Shown here one piece after another: positions 1 to 9,941 of a stretch of DNA of 64,000 bases. The stretch covers positions 186,001 to 250,000 of the forward strand of contig NZ_JAFKLZ010000004.1 in the NCBI RefSeq assembly GCF_017304615.1. The letters are read 5' to 3'. Position numbers and translations under genes: made by a program. The DNA is from Sphingomonas sp. (GTDB lineage: Bacteria > Pseudomonadota > Alphaproteobacteria > Sphingomonadales > Sphingomonadaceae). The number at the start of each line of letters is the position of its first letter. Within the stretch, counting starts at the first letter, position 1. The notes below the pieces were generated by a model. It was given only the letters and a program-made list of their open reading frames with translations. It did not search any database and was not told the origin of the DNA.

Positions 1-606
1 AGTGACGAAGAAGGCGATGACGCGACCGAGCGCGTAACCGCCGACGAGGAAGGCGAACCCCGCCGCCGCGGCCGCCGTCGTGGTCGACGCGGTCGGCGTG
101 GCGAGGGCAGCGCTGATGTCGCGCCGGCCGCCGAGGAAGCCGATGCCGCCGACGCCGGCGCGGTAGTCGCGACGCACGCTAACCCCGATGTGCCGGTCGA
201 TGTCGCGCCCGACGCCGAGGAGACGGAAGCGGCGCCGAAGCGGTCGCGTCGTCGTCCCCGCGCTCGCGCCGCAGAGGAGGCCGTGACACCTGCTCCGGTC
301 GTCGAGGCCGCGCCGGAACCGGAACCTGAAGCGCCGGCCAAGCCCAAGCGCACGCGCAAGAAAGCCGCCCCCGCCGCCGAGGAAGCCGCTCCGGCCGAAA
401 CCGTCGCTGCCGAGGAACCAGCACCCGCCAAGCCGAAGCGCACACGCAAGAAGGCCGAACCCGCCCCTGCGGCGGCGAATGACGCCGACGAAGCCGCCGC
501 CACGCTGGCCCCCGCGGACGAGGCCGTACCGGCCGACGCTACGGCAGGAACCGACGAGAACGCCGAACCGCGCCGCGGCTGGTGGCAGCGCACGTTCGGC
601 GCGTAA
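1..606 (+). CDS. rne: Ribonuclease E, C-terminal tail (5' part outside window)
   Basis: The frame is open from base 1, so only about the last 201 residues are seen. The catalytic domain lies upstream of the window. The visible part is low-complexity: an Arg-rich stretch (RRRGRRRGRRGRRG) near residues 20-36, then Ala/Glu/Pro-rich sequence with two copies of the basic block AKPKRTRKK, ending GWWQRTFGA. Basic and acidic low-complexity tails that bind RNA and degradosome partners are usual for RNase E, and a Trp-Trp terminus is typical of sphingomonad homologues. Assignment rests on composition, the terminus and the following M48 gene, not on a catalytic motif. A Rho-like or other basic-tail protein is less likely. 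Confidence 0.75.
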   Translation, partial: SDEEGDDATERVTADEEGEPRRRGRRRGRRGRRGEGSADVAPAAEEADAADAGAVVATHANPDVPVDVAPDAEETEAAPKRSRRRPRARAAEEAVTPAPVVEAAPEPEPEAPAKPKRTRKKAAPAAEEAAPAETVAAEEPAPAKPKRTRKKAEPAPAAANDADEAAATLAPADEAVPADATAGTDENAEPRRGWWQRTFGA

Positions 607-703
607 GGACCGCCACGCCCTGCGCTTCATGGCGGGTTCACTCGCCGGAGCGCAGGGCGACGGCCGCATTGATCGACACGGCGAACGGGCGGATAATCGG
701 CGT

Positions 704-2050
704 ATGAAGCGTTATTTCGCGATTTTTGCCGCGTTGATCCTGATCTGGGTGCAGCCCGCGCGCGCCCAGTCGATCCTGCGCGATGCCGAGACCGAGGCGA
801 TGTTCAAAGACATGTCGCGGCAAATGATCATCGCCGCCGGCCTGTCGCCCAACAACGTCCAGGTCGTGCTGGTCAACGACGATTCGATCAACGCCTTCGT
901 GGTCGGCGGCCAGACCGTTTATATCCACTCGGGCCTGATCCAGGCGGCCGACAACGCCAACCAGGTGCAGGGCGTGATCGCGCACGAACTCGGCCACATC
1001 GCTGATGGGCATGTCGTGCTTGCCGACGCCGGCTACAAACCGGCGCTCGGCATCTCGCTGCTCAGCATGGTGCTCGGCATCGCCGCGGTCGCCGCCGGTG
1101 CGGGCGAAGCCGGCGCCGGTATCTTCGCGGCCGGGCAACAGGCCGCACTCGGCAAGGTGCTCGCCTTCACCCGCGTTCAGGAAGCGACCGCCGACGCGAC
1201 CGGCGCCAAGTTCCTCCGCGAAGCGGGAATCAGCGGCAAAGGCATGCTGCAATTCTTCAAGAAACTGGCGAACGAGGAATATAGCTACGGCCTCGCCAAC
1301 ATCGATCCCTATGCGCAGACCCACCCGTTGTCGAACGAGCGCGTCGCGACGCTAACCGCCGACCTGAAGGCGTCACCGGCCTGGAACACCCCGCTAGACC
1401 CGGCACTGGAGGAGCGTTTCAAGCGCGTGAAGGCCAAGTTGGAGGGCTATGTCGCCCCCTATGCGCGCACGCTCAACGATTATCCCGAGGGCGATAATTC
1501 GATCTACGCGCGCTACGCCCGTGCCTATGCGTGGCACAAGGCCGGTTATCCCGACAAAGCCGACGCGGAAACGCTCGCGCTGATCGCGGCGCGCCCGCAC
1601 GATCCCTATTTCCTCGAAATCCGCGGACAGATCCTGCTCGAGGCCGGGCGGCCCCGAGATGCGATCGCCCCGCTCAAGGAAGCGAGCGAACTGACTCGAT
1701 ACGACCCGCTGATCGTCACGACCTACGGCCACGCGCTGATCGCGACCGAGGATAAGAGCAACTATGCCGAAGCGGAACGCGTGCTTCGCATCGCGGTCAA
1801 CAAGGACAGCGACAATCCGTTCGCCTGGTATCAGCTCGGTACCGTCTATGAACTGAAGGGCGACACCCCGCGCGCGATGCTCGCCACCGCCGAACGCGCC
1901 AGCATGACCGGTGACTTCCGCACCGCGGTGTACAGCGCGCGCGGCGCGATGGCCGGATTGCCGCCCAATTCGGCCGACTGGATCCGTGCGCAGGACATCG
2001 CGCTGACCGGCCAAAACCAACTCGACGATCAGAAGCGTAAGAAGAAATGA
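704..2050 (+). CDS. Periplasmic M48 family metalloprotease with TPR-like C-terminus (BepA/YfgC-like)
   Basis: A 448-aa zinc protease. The start at 704 opens a signal peptide (MKRYFAIFAALILIWVQPARA, hydrophobic core then Ala-x-Ala); an upstream in-frame start would add 75 unlikely residues. The HELGH zinc motif is at residues 94-98, followed by a hydrophobic stretch and the EATADATGAKF segment expected to carry the third zinc ligand. The C-terminal half is helical and repeat-like (tetratricopeptide type), as in BepA proteins that survey outer-membrane protein assembly. The next gene overlaps its stop by ATGA, so the two are translationally coupled. Together they suggest periplasmic protein quality control. 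Confidence 0.88.
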   Translation: MKRYFAIFAALILIWVQPARAQSILRDAETEAMFKDMSRQMIIAAGLSPNNVQVVLVNDDSINAFVVGGQTVYIHSGLIQAADNANQVQGVIAHELGHIADGHVVLADAGYKPALGISLLSMVLGIAAVAAGAGEAGAGIFAAGQQAALGKVLAFTRVQEATADATGAKFLREAGISGKGMLQFFKKLANEEYSYGLANIDPYAQTHPLSNERVATLTADLKASPAWNTPLDPALEERFKRVKAKLEGYVAPYARTLNDYPEGDNSIYARYARAYAWHKAGYPDKADAETLALIAARPHDPYFLEIRGQILLEAGRPRDAIAPLKEASELTRYDPLIVTTYGHALIATEDKSNYAEAERVLRIAVNKDSDNPFAWYQLGTVYELKGDTPRAMLATAERASMTGDFRTAVYSARGAMAGLPPNSADWIRAQDIALTGQNQLDDQKRKKK

Positions 2051-2760
2051 TGCAATTCCTGTCGTCGCGCGCCGCGCTTCCCCTGGTCGCGATTGCCGCC
2101 GCCTTGCTCGGCGCGGGCGCGACGTTGCTCGTGTCGCGGCACAACGACGGCAGCCAGATTCGCGAGTATCTGTTGGCGAACCCCGAGATACTGCCGGAGG
2201 CCATGCAGCGCCTCCAGGACAAGCAGACCGGCAAGGTCATCGCCGCCAACCGCGCGGACATATTGACCCCGGTCGGCAGCGCATGGGCGGGCAACCCGAA
2301 CGGCGACGTCACGGTGGTCGAGTATCTCGATTATAATTGCGGTTATTGCCGTGCGAGCCTGCCGGTCATCGACCAGTTGATCGCCGCGGAACCCAATGTG
2401 AAGGTTGTTTACCACGAGCTCCCGATCCTCAGCCCCGAAAGCCAGACGGCGGCACGCTACGCGATCGTCGCCGCGCGCCAGGGCAGGTATCGCGCGCTCC
2501 ACGCCGCGCTGTACGCGGGCGGCCCGCTGACCGACGCCAGCATGGACAAGGCGCTCGTCACCGCCGGTCTGGACCCCGCCAAGGTCAAGGAAGAAGCCAA
2601 GACCGCCTCGGTCGAAGCGGCCATCAACACCAACCTGTCGCTGATGCGCCCGCTGGGCATGACGGGCACGCCGAGCTGGGTGATCGGCAACCGGGTCGTT
2701 TCGAGCGTTATGAGCCTGGAGGATATGCGCGACGCTGTGGCGGCGGCACGCGCGAAATAG
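2047..2760 (+). CDS. DsbA family thiol:disulfide oxidoreductase, membrane-anchored
   Basis: A 237-aa protein with an N-terminal hydrophobic anchor (about residues 9-30), a helical linker (REYLLANPEILPEAMQR) typical of Com1/DsbA-like proteins, and a thioredoxin fold. The redox motif CGYC sits at residues 98-101 after VVEYLDYN; the cis-proline loop is TGTPSWV near the C-terminus. It probably oxidises or isomerises disulfides in the periplasm. Its ATG overlaps the stop of the M48 protease gene (ATGA), which suggests both act on envelope proteins. Whether it is an oxidase or an isomerase cannot be decided from the motif. Confidence 0.88.
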   Translation: MMQFLSSRAALPLVAIAAALLGAGATLLVSRHNDGSQIREYLLANPEILPEAMQRLQDKQTGKVIAANRADILTPVGSAWAGNPNGDVTVVEYLDYNCGYCRASLPVIDQLIAAEPNVKVVYHELPILSPESQTAARYAIVAARQGRYRALHAALYAGGPLTDASMDKALVTAGLDPAKVKEEAKTASVEAAINTNLSLMRPLGMTGTPSWVIGNRVVSSVMSLEDMRDAVAAARAK

Positions 2761-2820
2761 CGTGACGCGCGGTTGCGCGCGGCAGCCCCCTTCCCCATCT
2801 GTGCGGTCCAAGGGGACTCC

Positions 2821-3771
2821 ATGACCGAACCGATCCTATCCGTCCGCGGCGTATCAAAGACCTATGCCTCGGGCGTCCACGCGCTTCATTCCGTCGATCT
2901 CGACATCAACCGGGGCGAAATCTTCGCGCTGCTCGGGCCGAACGGGGCGGGCAAGACGACGCTGATCAGCATCATCTGCGGCATCGTCACGCCCTCCACC
3001 GGGACGATCACCGTCGGCGGCCAGGACGCGATCCGAAGCCCCAAGCGTGCGCGGCGGCAGATCGGACTGGTGCCCCAGGAACTCGCGACCGACATGTTCG
3101 AAACGGTCGAGGCGACGTGCCGGTTCAGCCGCGGCCTGTTCGGCTACCCGCCGCATTCCGACCATATCGACGAGGTGCTCAAGGACCTGTCGCTCTACGA
3201 CAAGCGCAAGTCCAAGATCATGGAGCTGTCGGGCGGCATGAAGCGCCGCGTGCTGATCGCCAAGGCGTTAAGCCACGAACCCGACATCCTGTTCCTCGAC
3301 GAGCCCACGGCGGGCGTCGACGTCGAGTTGCGCCGCGATATGTGGAAGCTGGTCCACAAGCTGCGCGAGAAGGGCACGACCATCATCCTGACGACGCACT
3401 ATATCGAGGAGGCCGAGGAGATGGCCGATCGCGTCGGGGTGATTTCCGGCGGCAGGTTGCTGGTGGTCGATGAGAAGGCCGCACTGATGAAAAAGCTCGG
3501 CAAGCGCGAGCTGGACGTCGCCCTATCGGAGCCGATGGGCGCGATCCCGACCGAACTGGCCGAATGGCATCTCAGCCTCGAAAACGACGGCAAGACGCTG
3601 CGCTATGTCTTTGATGCACAGGCCGAACGCACCGGCATTCCCTCACTGCTGCGCAAGCTCGCCGACCTCAATATCGGGTTCAAGGACCTCGAAACGTCGA
3701 AGTCGAGCCTGGAGGACATCTTCGTCGATCTGGTGAAGGACGGCGGCCAGCGCGCGGAGCAAGCGGCATGA
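2821..3771 (+). CDS. ABC transporter ATP-binding protein (ABC-2/YadG type)
   Basis: A 316-aa ATPase. Walker [10 protein letters not shown] lies at residues 39-47, signature LSGGMKRR near 136-143, Walker [10 protein letters not shown] near 155-163, followed by the switch His in [10 protein letters not shown]. The extra C-terminal region (about 230-316) is usual for exporters of this type. The start at 2821 is preceded by AAGGGGA; an upstream start at 2773 would add 16 residues with no family support. The permease gene begins inside its stop codon (ATGA), so both form one exporter. The E. coli relative is YadGH; the substrate is unknown. Confidence 0.92.
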   Translation: MTEPILSVRGVSKTYASGVHALHSVDLDINRGEIFALLGPNGAGKTTLISIICGIVTPSTGTITVGGQDAIRSPKRARRQIGLVPQELATDMFETVEATCRFSRGLFGYPPHSDHIDEVLKDLSLYDKRKSKIMELSGGMKRRVLIAKALSHEPDILFLDEPTAGVDVELRRDMWKLVHKLREKGTTIILTTHYIEEAEEMADRVGVISGGRLLVVDEKAALMKKLGKRELDVALSEPMGAIPTELAEWHLSLENDGKTLRYVFDAQAERTGIPSLLRKLADLNIGFKDLETSKSSLEDIFVDLVKDGGQRAEQAA

Positions 3772-4529
3772 ACTTCCACGGCGTCTACGCGATCTATCGC
3801 TTTGAAATGGCCCGCGCGCTGCGCACCCTGTGGCAGAGCCTGGTCACGCCCGTCATCACCACCAGCCTGTATTTCGTCGTGTTCGGCGGCGCGATCGGAT
3901 CGCGGATAAACCAGGTCGGCGGCGTGGGTTACGGCAGTTTCATCGTGCCGGGTCTCATCATGCTATCACTGCTGACGCAATCGATCAGCAATGCGTCGAT
4001 CGGCATCTACTTCCCCAAATTCACCGGGACGATCTTCGAGCTGCTGTCGGCGCCGATCAGCTCGATGGAGATGGTCCTCGGCTATGTCGGGGCGGCGGCG
4101 ACCAAGTCGGTGATCCTCGGCCTGATCATCCTCGCGACCGCGGCAGCGTTCGTGCCGATCCCGATCGCGCACCCGATCGCGATGCTCGCGTTCCTGATCC
4201 TGACCAGCTTGGCGTTCAGCCTGTTCGGGTTCATCATTGGCGTCTGGGCGAAGGGGTTCGAGCAACTCAATTTCGTGCCGGCGTTGCTGATCACGCCGCT
4301 CACTTTCCTTGGCGGCGCGTTCTATTCGATCGACATGCTGCCCCAGCCCTGGCGCACGGTCAGCCTGTTCAACCCGGTCGTCTATCTGGTCAGCGGGTTC
4401 CGATGGAGCTTCTTCGACAAGGGCGACGTGCCGGTCGGTATCAGCCTGGCGGCGACGGCGGCTTTCCTGCTGGTGTGCCTAGGCGTGATCGCGTGGATTT
4501 TCCGCACGGGCTACCGCCTCAAGAATTAA
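3768..4529 (+). CDS. ABC-2 type transporter permease (YadH type)
   Basis: A 253-aa integral membrane protein with about six hydrophobic segments and the ABC-2 family pattern ([14 protein letters not shown] near the N-terminus; [17 protein letters not shown] before the last helices). Its ATG overlaps the stop of the ATPase gene. It forms the membrane half of that exporter. It ends directly at a GC-rich hairpin, marking the end of the plus-strand transcription unit. The substrate cannot be inferred. Confidence 0.9.
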   Translation: MNFHGVYAIYRFEMARALRTLWQSLVTPVITTSLYFVVFGGAIGSRINQVGGVGYGSFIVPGLIMLSLLTQSISNASIGIYFPKFTGTIFELLSAPISSMEMVLGYVGAAATKSVILGLIILATAAAFVPIPIAHPIAMLAFLILTSLAFSLFGFIIGVWAKGFEQLNFVPALLITPLTFLGGAFYSIDMLPQPWRTVSLFNPVVYLVSGFRWSFFDKGDVPVGISLAATAAFLLVCLGVIAWIFRTGYRLKN

Positions 4530-4561
4530 GGGCGCGCCGGCGGCAACCCGTCGGCGCGCCC
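4530..4561. terminator. Hairpin terminator between convergent genes
   Basis: GGGCGCGCCG (4530-4539) pairs perfectly with CGGCGCGCCC (4552-4561) around a 12-nt loop. It starts at the base after the permease stop codon and lies 8 bp from the stop of the convergent peptidase gene. No long T-tract follows on the plus strand (CTCCCCCGTTT), which is common in high-GC genomes. Confidence 0.65.
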
Positions 4562-4569
4562 TCCCCCGT

Positions 4570-6723
4570 TTACTTGATGAAGCCCGGCGCGCCGAACCGG
4601 TTGAGGAAGAACGCGTAGATGTCCGCCCGTTCTTCCAGCGCCTGGTCGCGAGTCGATCCCATGCCGTGCCCGGCCTTGCCGTCGGAGCGGATCAGCACAA
4701 GATGTTGCCCCCCCCAGCGCGCGCGCATCATCGCGACCAGCTTTGCCGACATCCAGGGATCGACGCGCTTGTCGTTCAGGCCGATCGTGAACAGAAAGTC
4801 GGGCCCGCCCTTCGCGCTAGGCAAATAGAGCGTCGAGTCCTGCACCGCGAGCGCCTTGAACCCGGCTTCGGTCGTCGCATCGCCCATCTCGCCATATTGG
4901 TTGGGGCCGTTATTGGCCGCCGCCAGCCGCGTCGCGTTGACGATACCGACTCGCGTCACCGCCGCTGCGAACAGATCGGGCCGTTTCATCGCCGCCATCG
5001 GGATCAGCAGCCCGCCCGCGCTGGCCCCGAAGATGCCCAGCGTCTTCGGCGTCGCGTAGCCGAGCTTCACCAGCCGCTCGCCGCACGCGATCAGGTCGTT
5101 GTGGCTGTTGACCTTGTTCGCCTGCATCCCCGCGCGATGCCACGCTTCGCCCAGCTCCCCGCCGCCGCGGATGTGGCAATAGGCGTAAACGCCGCCGCGC
5201 TGGTTCCACACGTCCCAGGTCGGGGTGTAATAGGGTGATCCCGACACGCCATAGCTGCCATAGGCATCGATCACGGTCGGCGCCGGCCCCTTTCGTGCGC
5301 CCGAATAGACGATCGTCAACGGCACTTTCGTCCCATCGGCGCTGGTCGCCCATTCTTCAACGACCGTACGGGCCTTGGCCGACGGCGGTGTCACGTTGGC
5401 GATTCCGGTTGGTTCGGCCTTGCCTGCCGTCGCCCGGAAGAAGGCATCCGTCTGTGTATAGCCACCCGTCGCGAACAGCACCGACTTGCGGTCGGGCGTC
5501 GCCGTCAAGCCGTCGATCGACTGGCTGGCGGGCAAGGCCATCTTGACCGGCGCACCGCCGCCCTTGGGCAGGAACCACATTTCGCTCGCAGCCGACGGCA
5601 GGGTCGTCGTGACGTACAGTCCGCTCTCGGTACCGGCGATGCCGAACAGAACACGCCCGTCCGACTTCATCACCAACCGGCTTTTGGCGAGCGACGGCGC
5701 GGGATCGTTCAGGTCGATCGCGCGCAACTCACCATTCTCGTCGGTCTTGCTGGTGATGTAATAAAGCGTGTCGCCGACGATCTCGGCATTGTTCACGCGG
5801 TCGTCATAGTCGGCGATCTTGGTCCAGACGGGCTTGCCGGCGCGGACATCGGACAGCTTTCCGACCGCAAACGGTATTTCCGCGCGGGCGTTCGCCGCCA
5901 TCGCCAACACCCATCGCGAGGTCGGGTCGGGGAATACGATCGGGAATTGCGCTGCGTCTACCTTGAACCCGTTGTCCGGCGCGCCCGCACCGAGCAGCGG
6001 CTTATCCTCGCTGATCGGCGTGCCCATCACGTGCAGATAGGCGACCATGCCCTTCATCTGGTCGGCCCCCGGCGTCGTAGTCGCCAGCCGCGTATAGGTC
6101 ATCGTCTTGTCGTCGATCCACCCAACGCGGAACTCGCCCCAGACCGGCGCCAGCGAGTCGGCGGCCGGCTGCCCCGTCGCGACGTCATAGATGCGGATCG
6201 CGCCCGTCTCGCCGCCACCCTCGCCGATATGGATGGCGGCGTACTTACCGTCAGGCGAAACTGAAAAGCTGGAAATCGCGCGCGGCGTCTTGCCGTCGGT
6301 CCCAGCCATCGGATCGAGCAGGAGGCGATCCTTGCCGCCCTCGCGCACCATCAGCACGGGGATCTGCTTGTCCGACGCCAGCTTCAGGTAGAACATTTTG
6401 CCGCCCGCTTCCTGAACGCCGTAATAGCGGTCGGCCGCGCGGCTCAACGCCTCCATATCCTTCAGCAACGCGGCCCGCCCCGGCAAGGCTGCGAGTTCGG
6501 TCGTGGTGTGCAGGCTCGATGCGTTGACCCATTTCTCCAGGTCGGCGCGGCGATCCGCCTTTTCCATCCAGCGATAGGGATCGTCGATCTTCACGCCGAA
6601 CACGGTTTCGCTGACCGGTTCCGCCTTCGGGATGTCGACGAAGTTGGTCAGTCCGTTGCCCGATACCTGCGCCAGCGCTGCCGCGGGCAGCGCGATTGCC
6701 GCCAGCCAAAGTCCCCGTTTCAT
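4570..6723 (-). CDS. Secreted prolyl oligopeptidase family serine peptidase (S9A)
   Basis: A 717-aa protein with a signal peptide (MKRGLWLAAIALPAAALAQ). The N-terminal region carries the S9A entry sequence with DPYRWME, followed by a beta-propeller region. The C-terminal alpha/beta hydrolase domain has nucleophile Ser568 in GASAGG, Asp651 in LNDKRVDP and His686 in AGHG, so the triad is complete. It should cleave proline-containing peptides in the periplasm or outside the cell. Most S9A nucleophile motifs read GGSNGG, so GASAGG is a mild variant. It stands with another secreted hydrolase gene, 99 bp upstream in the same direction. Confidence 0.93.
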   Translation of the reverse strand: MKRGLWLAAIALPAAALAQVSGNGLTNFVDIPKAEPVSETVFGVKIDDPYRWMEKADRRADLEKWVNASSLHTTTELAALPGRAALLKDMEALSRAADRYYGVQEAGGKMFYLKLASDKQIPVLMVREGGKDRLLLDPMAGTDGKTPRAISSFSVSPDGKYAAIHIGEGGGETGAIRIYDVATGQPAADSLAPVWGEFRVGWIDDKTMTYTRLATTTPGADQMKGMVAYLHVMGTPISEDKPLLGAGAPDNGFKVDAAQFPIVFPDPTSRWVLAMAANARAEIPFAVGKLSDVRAGKPVWTKIADYDDRVNNAEIVGDTLYYITSKTDENGELRAIDLNDPAPSLAKSRLVMKSDGRVLFGIAGTESGLYVTTTLPSAASEMWFLPKGGGAPVKMALPASQSIDGLTATPDRKSVLFATGGYTQTDAFFRATAGKAEPTGIANVTPPSAKARTVVEEWATSADGTKVPLTIVYSGARKGPAPTVIDAYGSYGVSGSPYYTPTWDVWNQRGGVYAYCHIRGGGELGEAWHRAGMQANKVNSHNDLIACGERLVKLGYATPKTLGIFGASAGGLLIPMAAMKRPDLFAAAVTRVGIVNATRLAAANNGPNQYGEMGDATTEAGFKALAVQDSTLYLPSAKGGPDFLFTIGLNDKRVDPWMSAKLVAMMRARWGGQHLVLIRSDGKAGHGMGSTRDQALEERADIYAFFLNRFGAPGFIK

Positions 6724-6822
6724 TCCGATTCCCCCGTCTGCTGAGGCTTCAGGGTTAGGACAGCAGCGTTCTGGCGGGATTGGATGGATTCGTCATTGTC
6801 GGGACGAAATGATTGACCTCGA

Positions 6823-8679
6823 TCAGTTCATCACCGGCAACACGATCTTCGACCCCGAACAGACCTTTTGCGTCGCTTTCACGAAATCGCTCGGCTTGGC
6901 GCGCATGATGTTGGGGACGAACGTCTGCGGGTTGCGGTCGATCACCGGGAACCAGCTCGACTGGATCTGCACCATGATGCGGTGGCCCGCCTTGAACACG
7001 TGATCATGGTCCTTCAGCGGCAAGTCCCAGGCAATCACCTTGCCAGGCACCAAAGGCTGCGGATTGGTGTCACTCGCCAGGAAACGGCCGCGCCGCACGT
7101 CCATCGCGATCGGCAGCTGATAGCCGTTGAGCGTCCGCGCATAGTCGCCGATCGCCCAGTTTTTCGCACTGGTGTCGACATAATTGTCGGGCAGTACGTC
7201 GATCAGCTTGACGACGAAATCGCTGTCGGTGCCGCTGGTCGACGCCATCAGCTTGGCGGCGATCTCCCCCGTGACCGTCACATCCTTGTCGAGCGGCGCG
7301 GAGACGTAGCTCAGCACGTCCGGACGTTGATCGACGAACCTTTGGTCGTCGCTTTCCCAACTACGCCAGTCGGGCGTCGCATAGGTCCGGCTCATCGGAC
7401 GCATCCGGAATGGCACCGGGTTGGCCGGATCGCTGATATAGTCGCGGCACCCCTCACTCGCTGCAGGCGCGGTAAACGACAGGCTGCCATCGTCGTGCAG
7501 GTAGAGGTCGGTCGGCTTCGCGCCAGCTGGCGGCCAGGCGGCATAGGTCTTCCACACGTTCGACCCCGACTGGAACATCTTCGCGGTAAAGTCCGGCTGC
7601 GCCCCCTTGCCGTGCAGCCAATAGGCGAAGAACGGCGCCTGGATCTGCGTCTGGAACTCGGTCCCGCTTTCGGTGCCGAGCGGGATCGAGCCGAGGAAAT
7701 CGCCCTTGCGCTGCCACCCCCCATGGTTCCACGGGCCGGAGACGATCTGCGCGAGCTTGTCCGGATCGTTCTTCTTCTGCTGTGCGTAGATCTGCCACGA
7801 TCCCCACGGGTCTTCCTGGTCCCAGAAACCGGCGACGTTGAGCGTCGGCACGGTCGTCTTGCCCAACGATTTCTGCCAGTTCTGGTCCGTATAGAAACTG
7901 TCGTGGTTGGGGTGGTCGAGCAACTGGGTGAACAACGGCACGCTGCCCTTGAATACGCTCTTCTCGATATTCTCGACCGGGCCCATCTTCAGATACCAGT
8001 CATAGGCATCGGTCATGCCGTCGAGGCTCAAGTCCTTGTTCTGGGTCTTGTCGTTTTGCAGCGAATAGACCCATTCGGTCGCGTAGCTCAGCCGCAGCGC
8101 GCCGTTCCTGTGCAAATCGTCCGACATCCAGTAATCGACCCACGCCGCCTGCGGACTGACTGCTTTCAGCGCCGGGTGGGGCTTAGCGAGCGCGACCGCC
8201 GCGGCGAAACCGGGATAGGACACACCCCACATCCCGACCTTGCCGTTGTTGTTCGGCACGTTCTTCACTAGCCAGTCGATCGCGTCGTACGCGTCGGTCG
8301 CTTCGTTGGGGGACGTCTTGACCCCCGTCGACATGGTGAAAACGCCGTCCGATCCGAACCGCCCGCGCATCGACTGGAACACGAAGATATAGCCGTCGGC
8401 GACCAGCGGCTTCCAGCTTGCCGGCACTTGCGGCGGCAATCCGCCGGGCACGCCATAGGGGGTACGCTGGAACAGGATCGGCAGCTTCGCCTTACCCTTC
8501 GGCGCGATGATCACCGTTTCCAGCTTCGCGCCGTCCTTCATGGGGACCATGACACGGGTGAAGGTGAACTGGTCGGCCATGCTGGGAGCAGCGGCGGGCG
8601 TAGCCTGCGGCCTCGCGACGACATAGGAGATCGGCGTAAGCGCGGCGAGCGCCGCAAGCATGGTCGCAGTTTTACGCAT
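6823..8679 (-). CDS. Secreted CocE/NonD family hydrolase (X-Pro dipeptidyl-peptidase / amino acid ester hydrolase type)
   Basis: A 618-aa protein with a signal peptide (MRKTATMLAALAALTPISYVVA). The nucleophile is Ser154 in WGVSYPG, the GxSYxG motif of alpha-amino acid ester hydrolases and S15 peptidases. The C-terminal half has the jelly-roll features of this family (YVSAPLDKDVTVTGEI and later beta strands). It would hydrolyse amino acid esters, acyl derivatives or X-Pro dipeptides outside the cytoplasm. The precise substrate is open. A paired palindromic repeat lies between it and glpX upstream. Confidence 0.9.
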   Translation of the reverse strand: MRKTATMLAALAALTPISYVVARPQATPAAAPSMADQFTFTRVMVPMKDGAKLETVIIAPKGKAKLPILFQRTPYGVPGGLPPQVPASWKPLVADGYIFVFQSMRGRFGSDGVFTMSTGVKTSPNEATDAYDAIDWLVKNVPNNNGKVGMWGVSYPGFAAAVALAKPHPALKAVSPQAAWVDYWMSDDLHRNGALRLSYATEWVYSLQNDKTQNKDLSLDGMTDAYDWYLKMGPVENIEKSVFKGSVPLFTQLLDHPNHDSFYTDQNWQKSLGKTTVPTLNVAGFWDQEDPWGSWQIYAQQKKNDPDKLAQIVSGPWNHGGWQRKGDFLGSIPLGTESGTEFQTQIQAPFFAYWLHGKGAQPDFTAKMFQSGSNVWKTYAAWPPAGAKPTDLYLHDDGSLSFTAPAASEGCRDYISDPANPVPFRMRPMSRTYATPDWRSWESDDQRFVDQRPDVLSYVSAPLDKDVTVTGEIAAKLMASTSGTDSDFVVKLIDVLPDNYVDTSAKNWAIGDYARTLNGYQLPIAMDVRRGRFLASDTNPQPLVPGKVIAWDLPLKDHDHVFKAGHRIMVQIQSSWFPVIDRNPQTFVPNIMRAKPSDFVKATQKVCSGSKIVLPVMN

Positions 8680-8695
8680 CAGGGCTCTCCAAATC

Positions 8696-8792
8696 CGTCA
8701 CCCCGGCCTTGTGCCGGGGTCCACCGTGCCGCGAATCCGCACGTCAATCGTTGTGCGGCACCGTGGGTGCCGGGACAAGCCCGGCATGACGG
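8696..8792. repeat. Paired palindromic repeat (REP-like), class A
   Basis: The left arm at 8696-8722 (CGTCACCCCGGCCTTGTGCC then GGGGTCC) is itself a hairpin. The right arm at about 8766-8792 is its inverted, diverged copy (GCCGGGACAAGCCCGGCATG). The two are separated by about 43 bp. Same class as 9851-9930 and 22635-22722. It fills the gap between the hydrolase gene and the 3' end of glpX. Confidence 0.8.
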
Positions 8793-8798
8793 TGGAGC

Positions 8799-9767
8799 TT
8801 ACCCGATGCGATGCTCGCCCTTTACCCACCGCACGGTGCCAGAGCTCGCGCGCATCACCACAGTGTTGGTGGTCATCTTCTTGCCCTGGCGCTTGACGCC
8901 GTCGAGCAGCGAGCCGTCGGTCACGCCCGTCGCGGCGAAGATGCAGTCGCCCTTCGCGAGTTCCGACAGATCATATTGCTTGTCGAGGTCCGCGATCCCC
9001 CACTTGCGCGCGCGGGCGCGTTCGTCGTCGTTGCGGAACAGCAGGCGGCCCTTGAACTGCCCGCCGACGCAGCGCAGCGCCGCGCAGGCCAGCACACCCT
9101 CCGGTGCACCGCCCGATCCCATATAGACGTCGATCGTCGTATCAGGGTTAGTCGTCGCGATCACGCCCGCGACGTCGCCGTCGCCGATCAGCATCACGCC
9201 GCAGCCGATCCCGCGCAGCTCCGCGATCAACGCTTCGTGGCGCGGACGATCGAGCACACACGCGATGATCTCGTTGGGCTGCACGCCCTTCGCCTTGGCG
9301 ATCGCAGTGACGTTCTCGGTCGGCGACTTGTCGAGGTCGATCACGCCCGCCGGATAGCCCGGGCCGACCGCGATCTTGTCCATGTAGACGTCAGGGGCGT
9401 TGAGCAGATTGCCCTCTTCCGAAATCGCCAGCACAGCGAGGGCGTTCGGCCCCGCCTTGGCGCAGATCGTCGTGCCTTCCAGCGGATCGAGCGCGATGTC
9501 GATCTTCGGGCCGGAGCCGATCGCCGAGCCGACCTTCTCACCGATAAACAGCATCGGTGCCTCGTCGCGCTCGCCCTCGCCGATCACCACTGTGCCGTCG
9601 ATCGCGAGGTCGTTGAGCGCGGCGCGCATCGCTTCCACAGCGGCGGCGTCGGCGGCCTTTTCGTCGCCCCGCCCGATCAGCGTCGATGCGCCGATCGCCG
9701 CGGCTTCGGTGACGCGCACCATTTCGAGCACGAGGACGCGGTCGAGCACCTTGCTGGCGGTGGTCAT
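8799..9767 (-). CDS. glpX: Class II fructose-1,6-bisphosphatase
   Basis: A 322-aa cytoplasmic enzyme that dephosphorylates fructose-1,6-bisphosphate in gluconeogenesis. Family motifs are present: EAAAIGASTLIGRGDEKAAD near the N-terminus, IDGTVVIGEGERDEAPM, and the metal/substrate motif ALDPLEGTT, followed by MGSGGAPEGVLA. Length matches the family (about 320-340). Its stop codon lies 7 bp from a repeat element, and another repeat lies upstream, so it appears to be a stand-alone unit. Confidence 0.95.
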   Translation of the reverse strand: MTTASKVLDRVLVLEMVRVTEAAAIGASTLIGRGDEKAADAAAVEAMRAALNDLAIDGTVVIGEGERDEAPMLFIGEKVGSAIGSGPKIDIALDPLEGTTICAKAGPNALAVLAISEEGNLLNAPDVYMDKIAVGPGYPAGVIDLDKSPTENVTAIAKAKGVQPNEIIACVLDRPRHEALIAELRGIGCGVMLIGDGDVAGVIATTNPDTTIDVYMGSGGAPEGVLACAALRCVGGQFKGRLLFRNDDERARARKWGIADLDKQYDLSELAKGDCIFAATGVTDGSLLDGVKRQGKKMTTNTVVMRASSGTVRWVKGEHRIG

Positions 9768-9850
9768 GTTGTCGGGAATCCTCTCAGATGATCTGTTGGC
9801 GCGGGCGATAGGCGGGAGAGGTTACGAAGTCGAGACTAAGCAACCAGCCT

Positions 9851-9930
9851 CGTCACCCCGGCCTTGGGCCGGGGTCCCGCTAAACTTACTCCACGAAAAA
9901 GCGGGACCCCGGGTCGAGCCCGGGGTGACA
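9851..9930. repeat. Paired palindromic repeat (REP-like), class A
   Basis: Arms CGTCACCCCGGCCTTGGGCC... (from 9851) and ...TCGAGCCCGGGGTGACA (to 9930) are inverted copies, with GGGGTCCCGC mirrored by GCGGGACCCC inside. The whole element can fold into one long structure or two separate hairpins. It lies between glpX and the glutaminyl cyclotransferase gene. Confidence 0.85.
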
Positions 9931-9941
9931 AAGGGTGATGA

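Noticed and set aside
9851-9930. A structured small RNA between glpX and the cyclotransferase gene
   Set aside because: The structure is explained by the class A repeat also found at 8696 and 22635; no promoter was seen.
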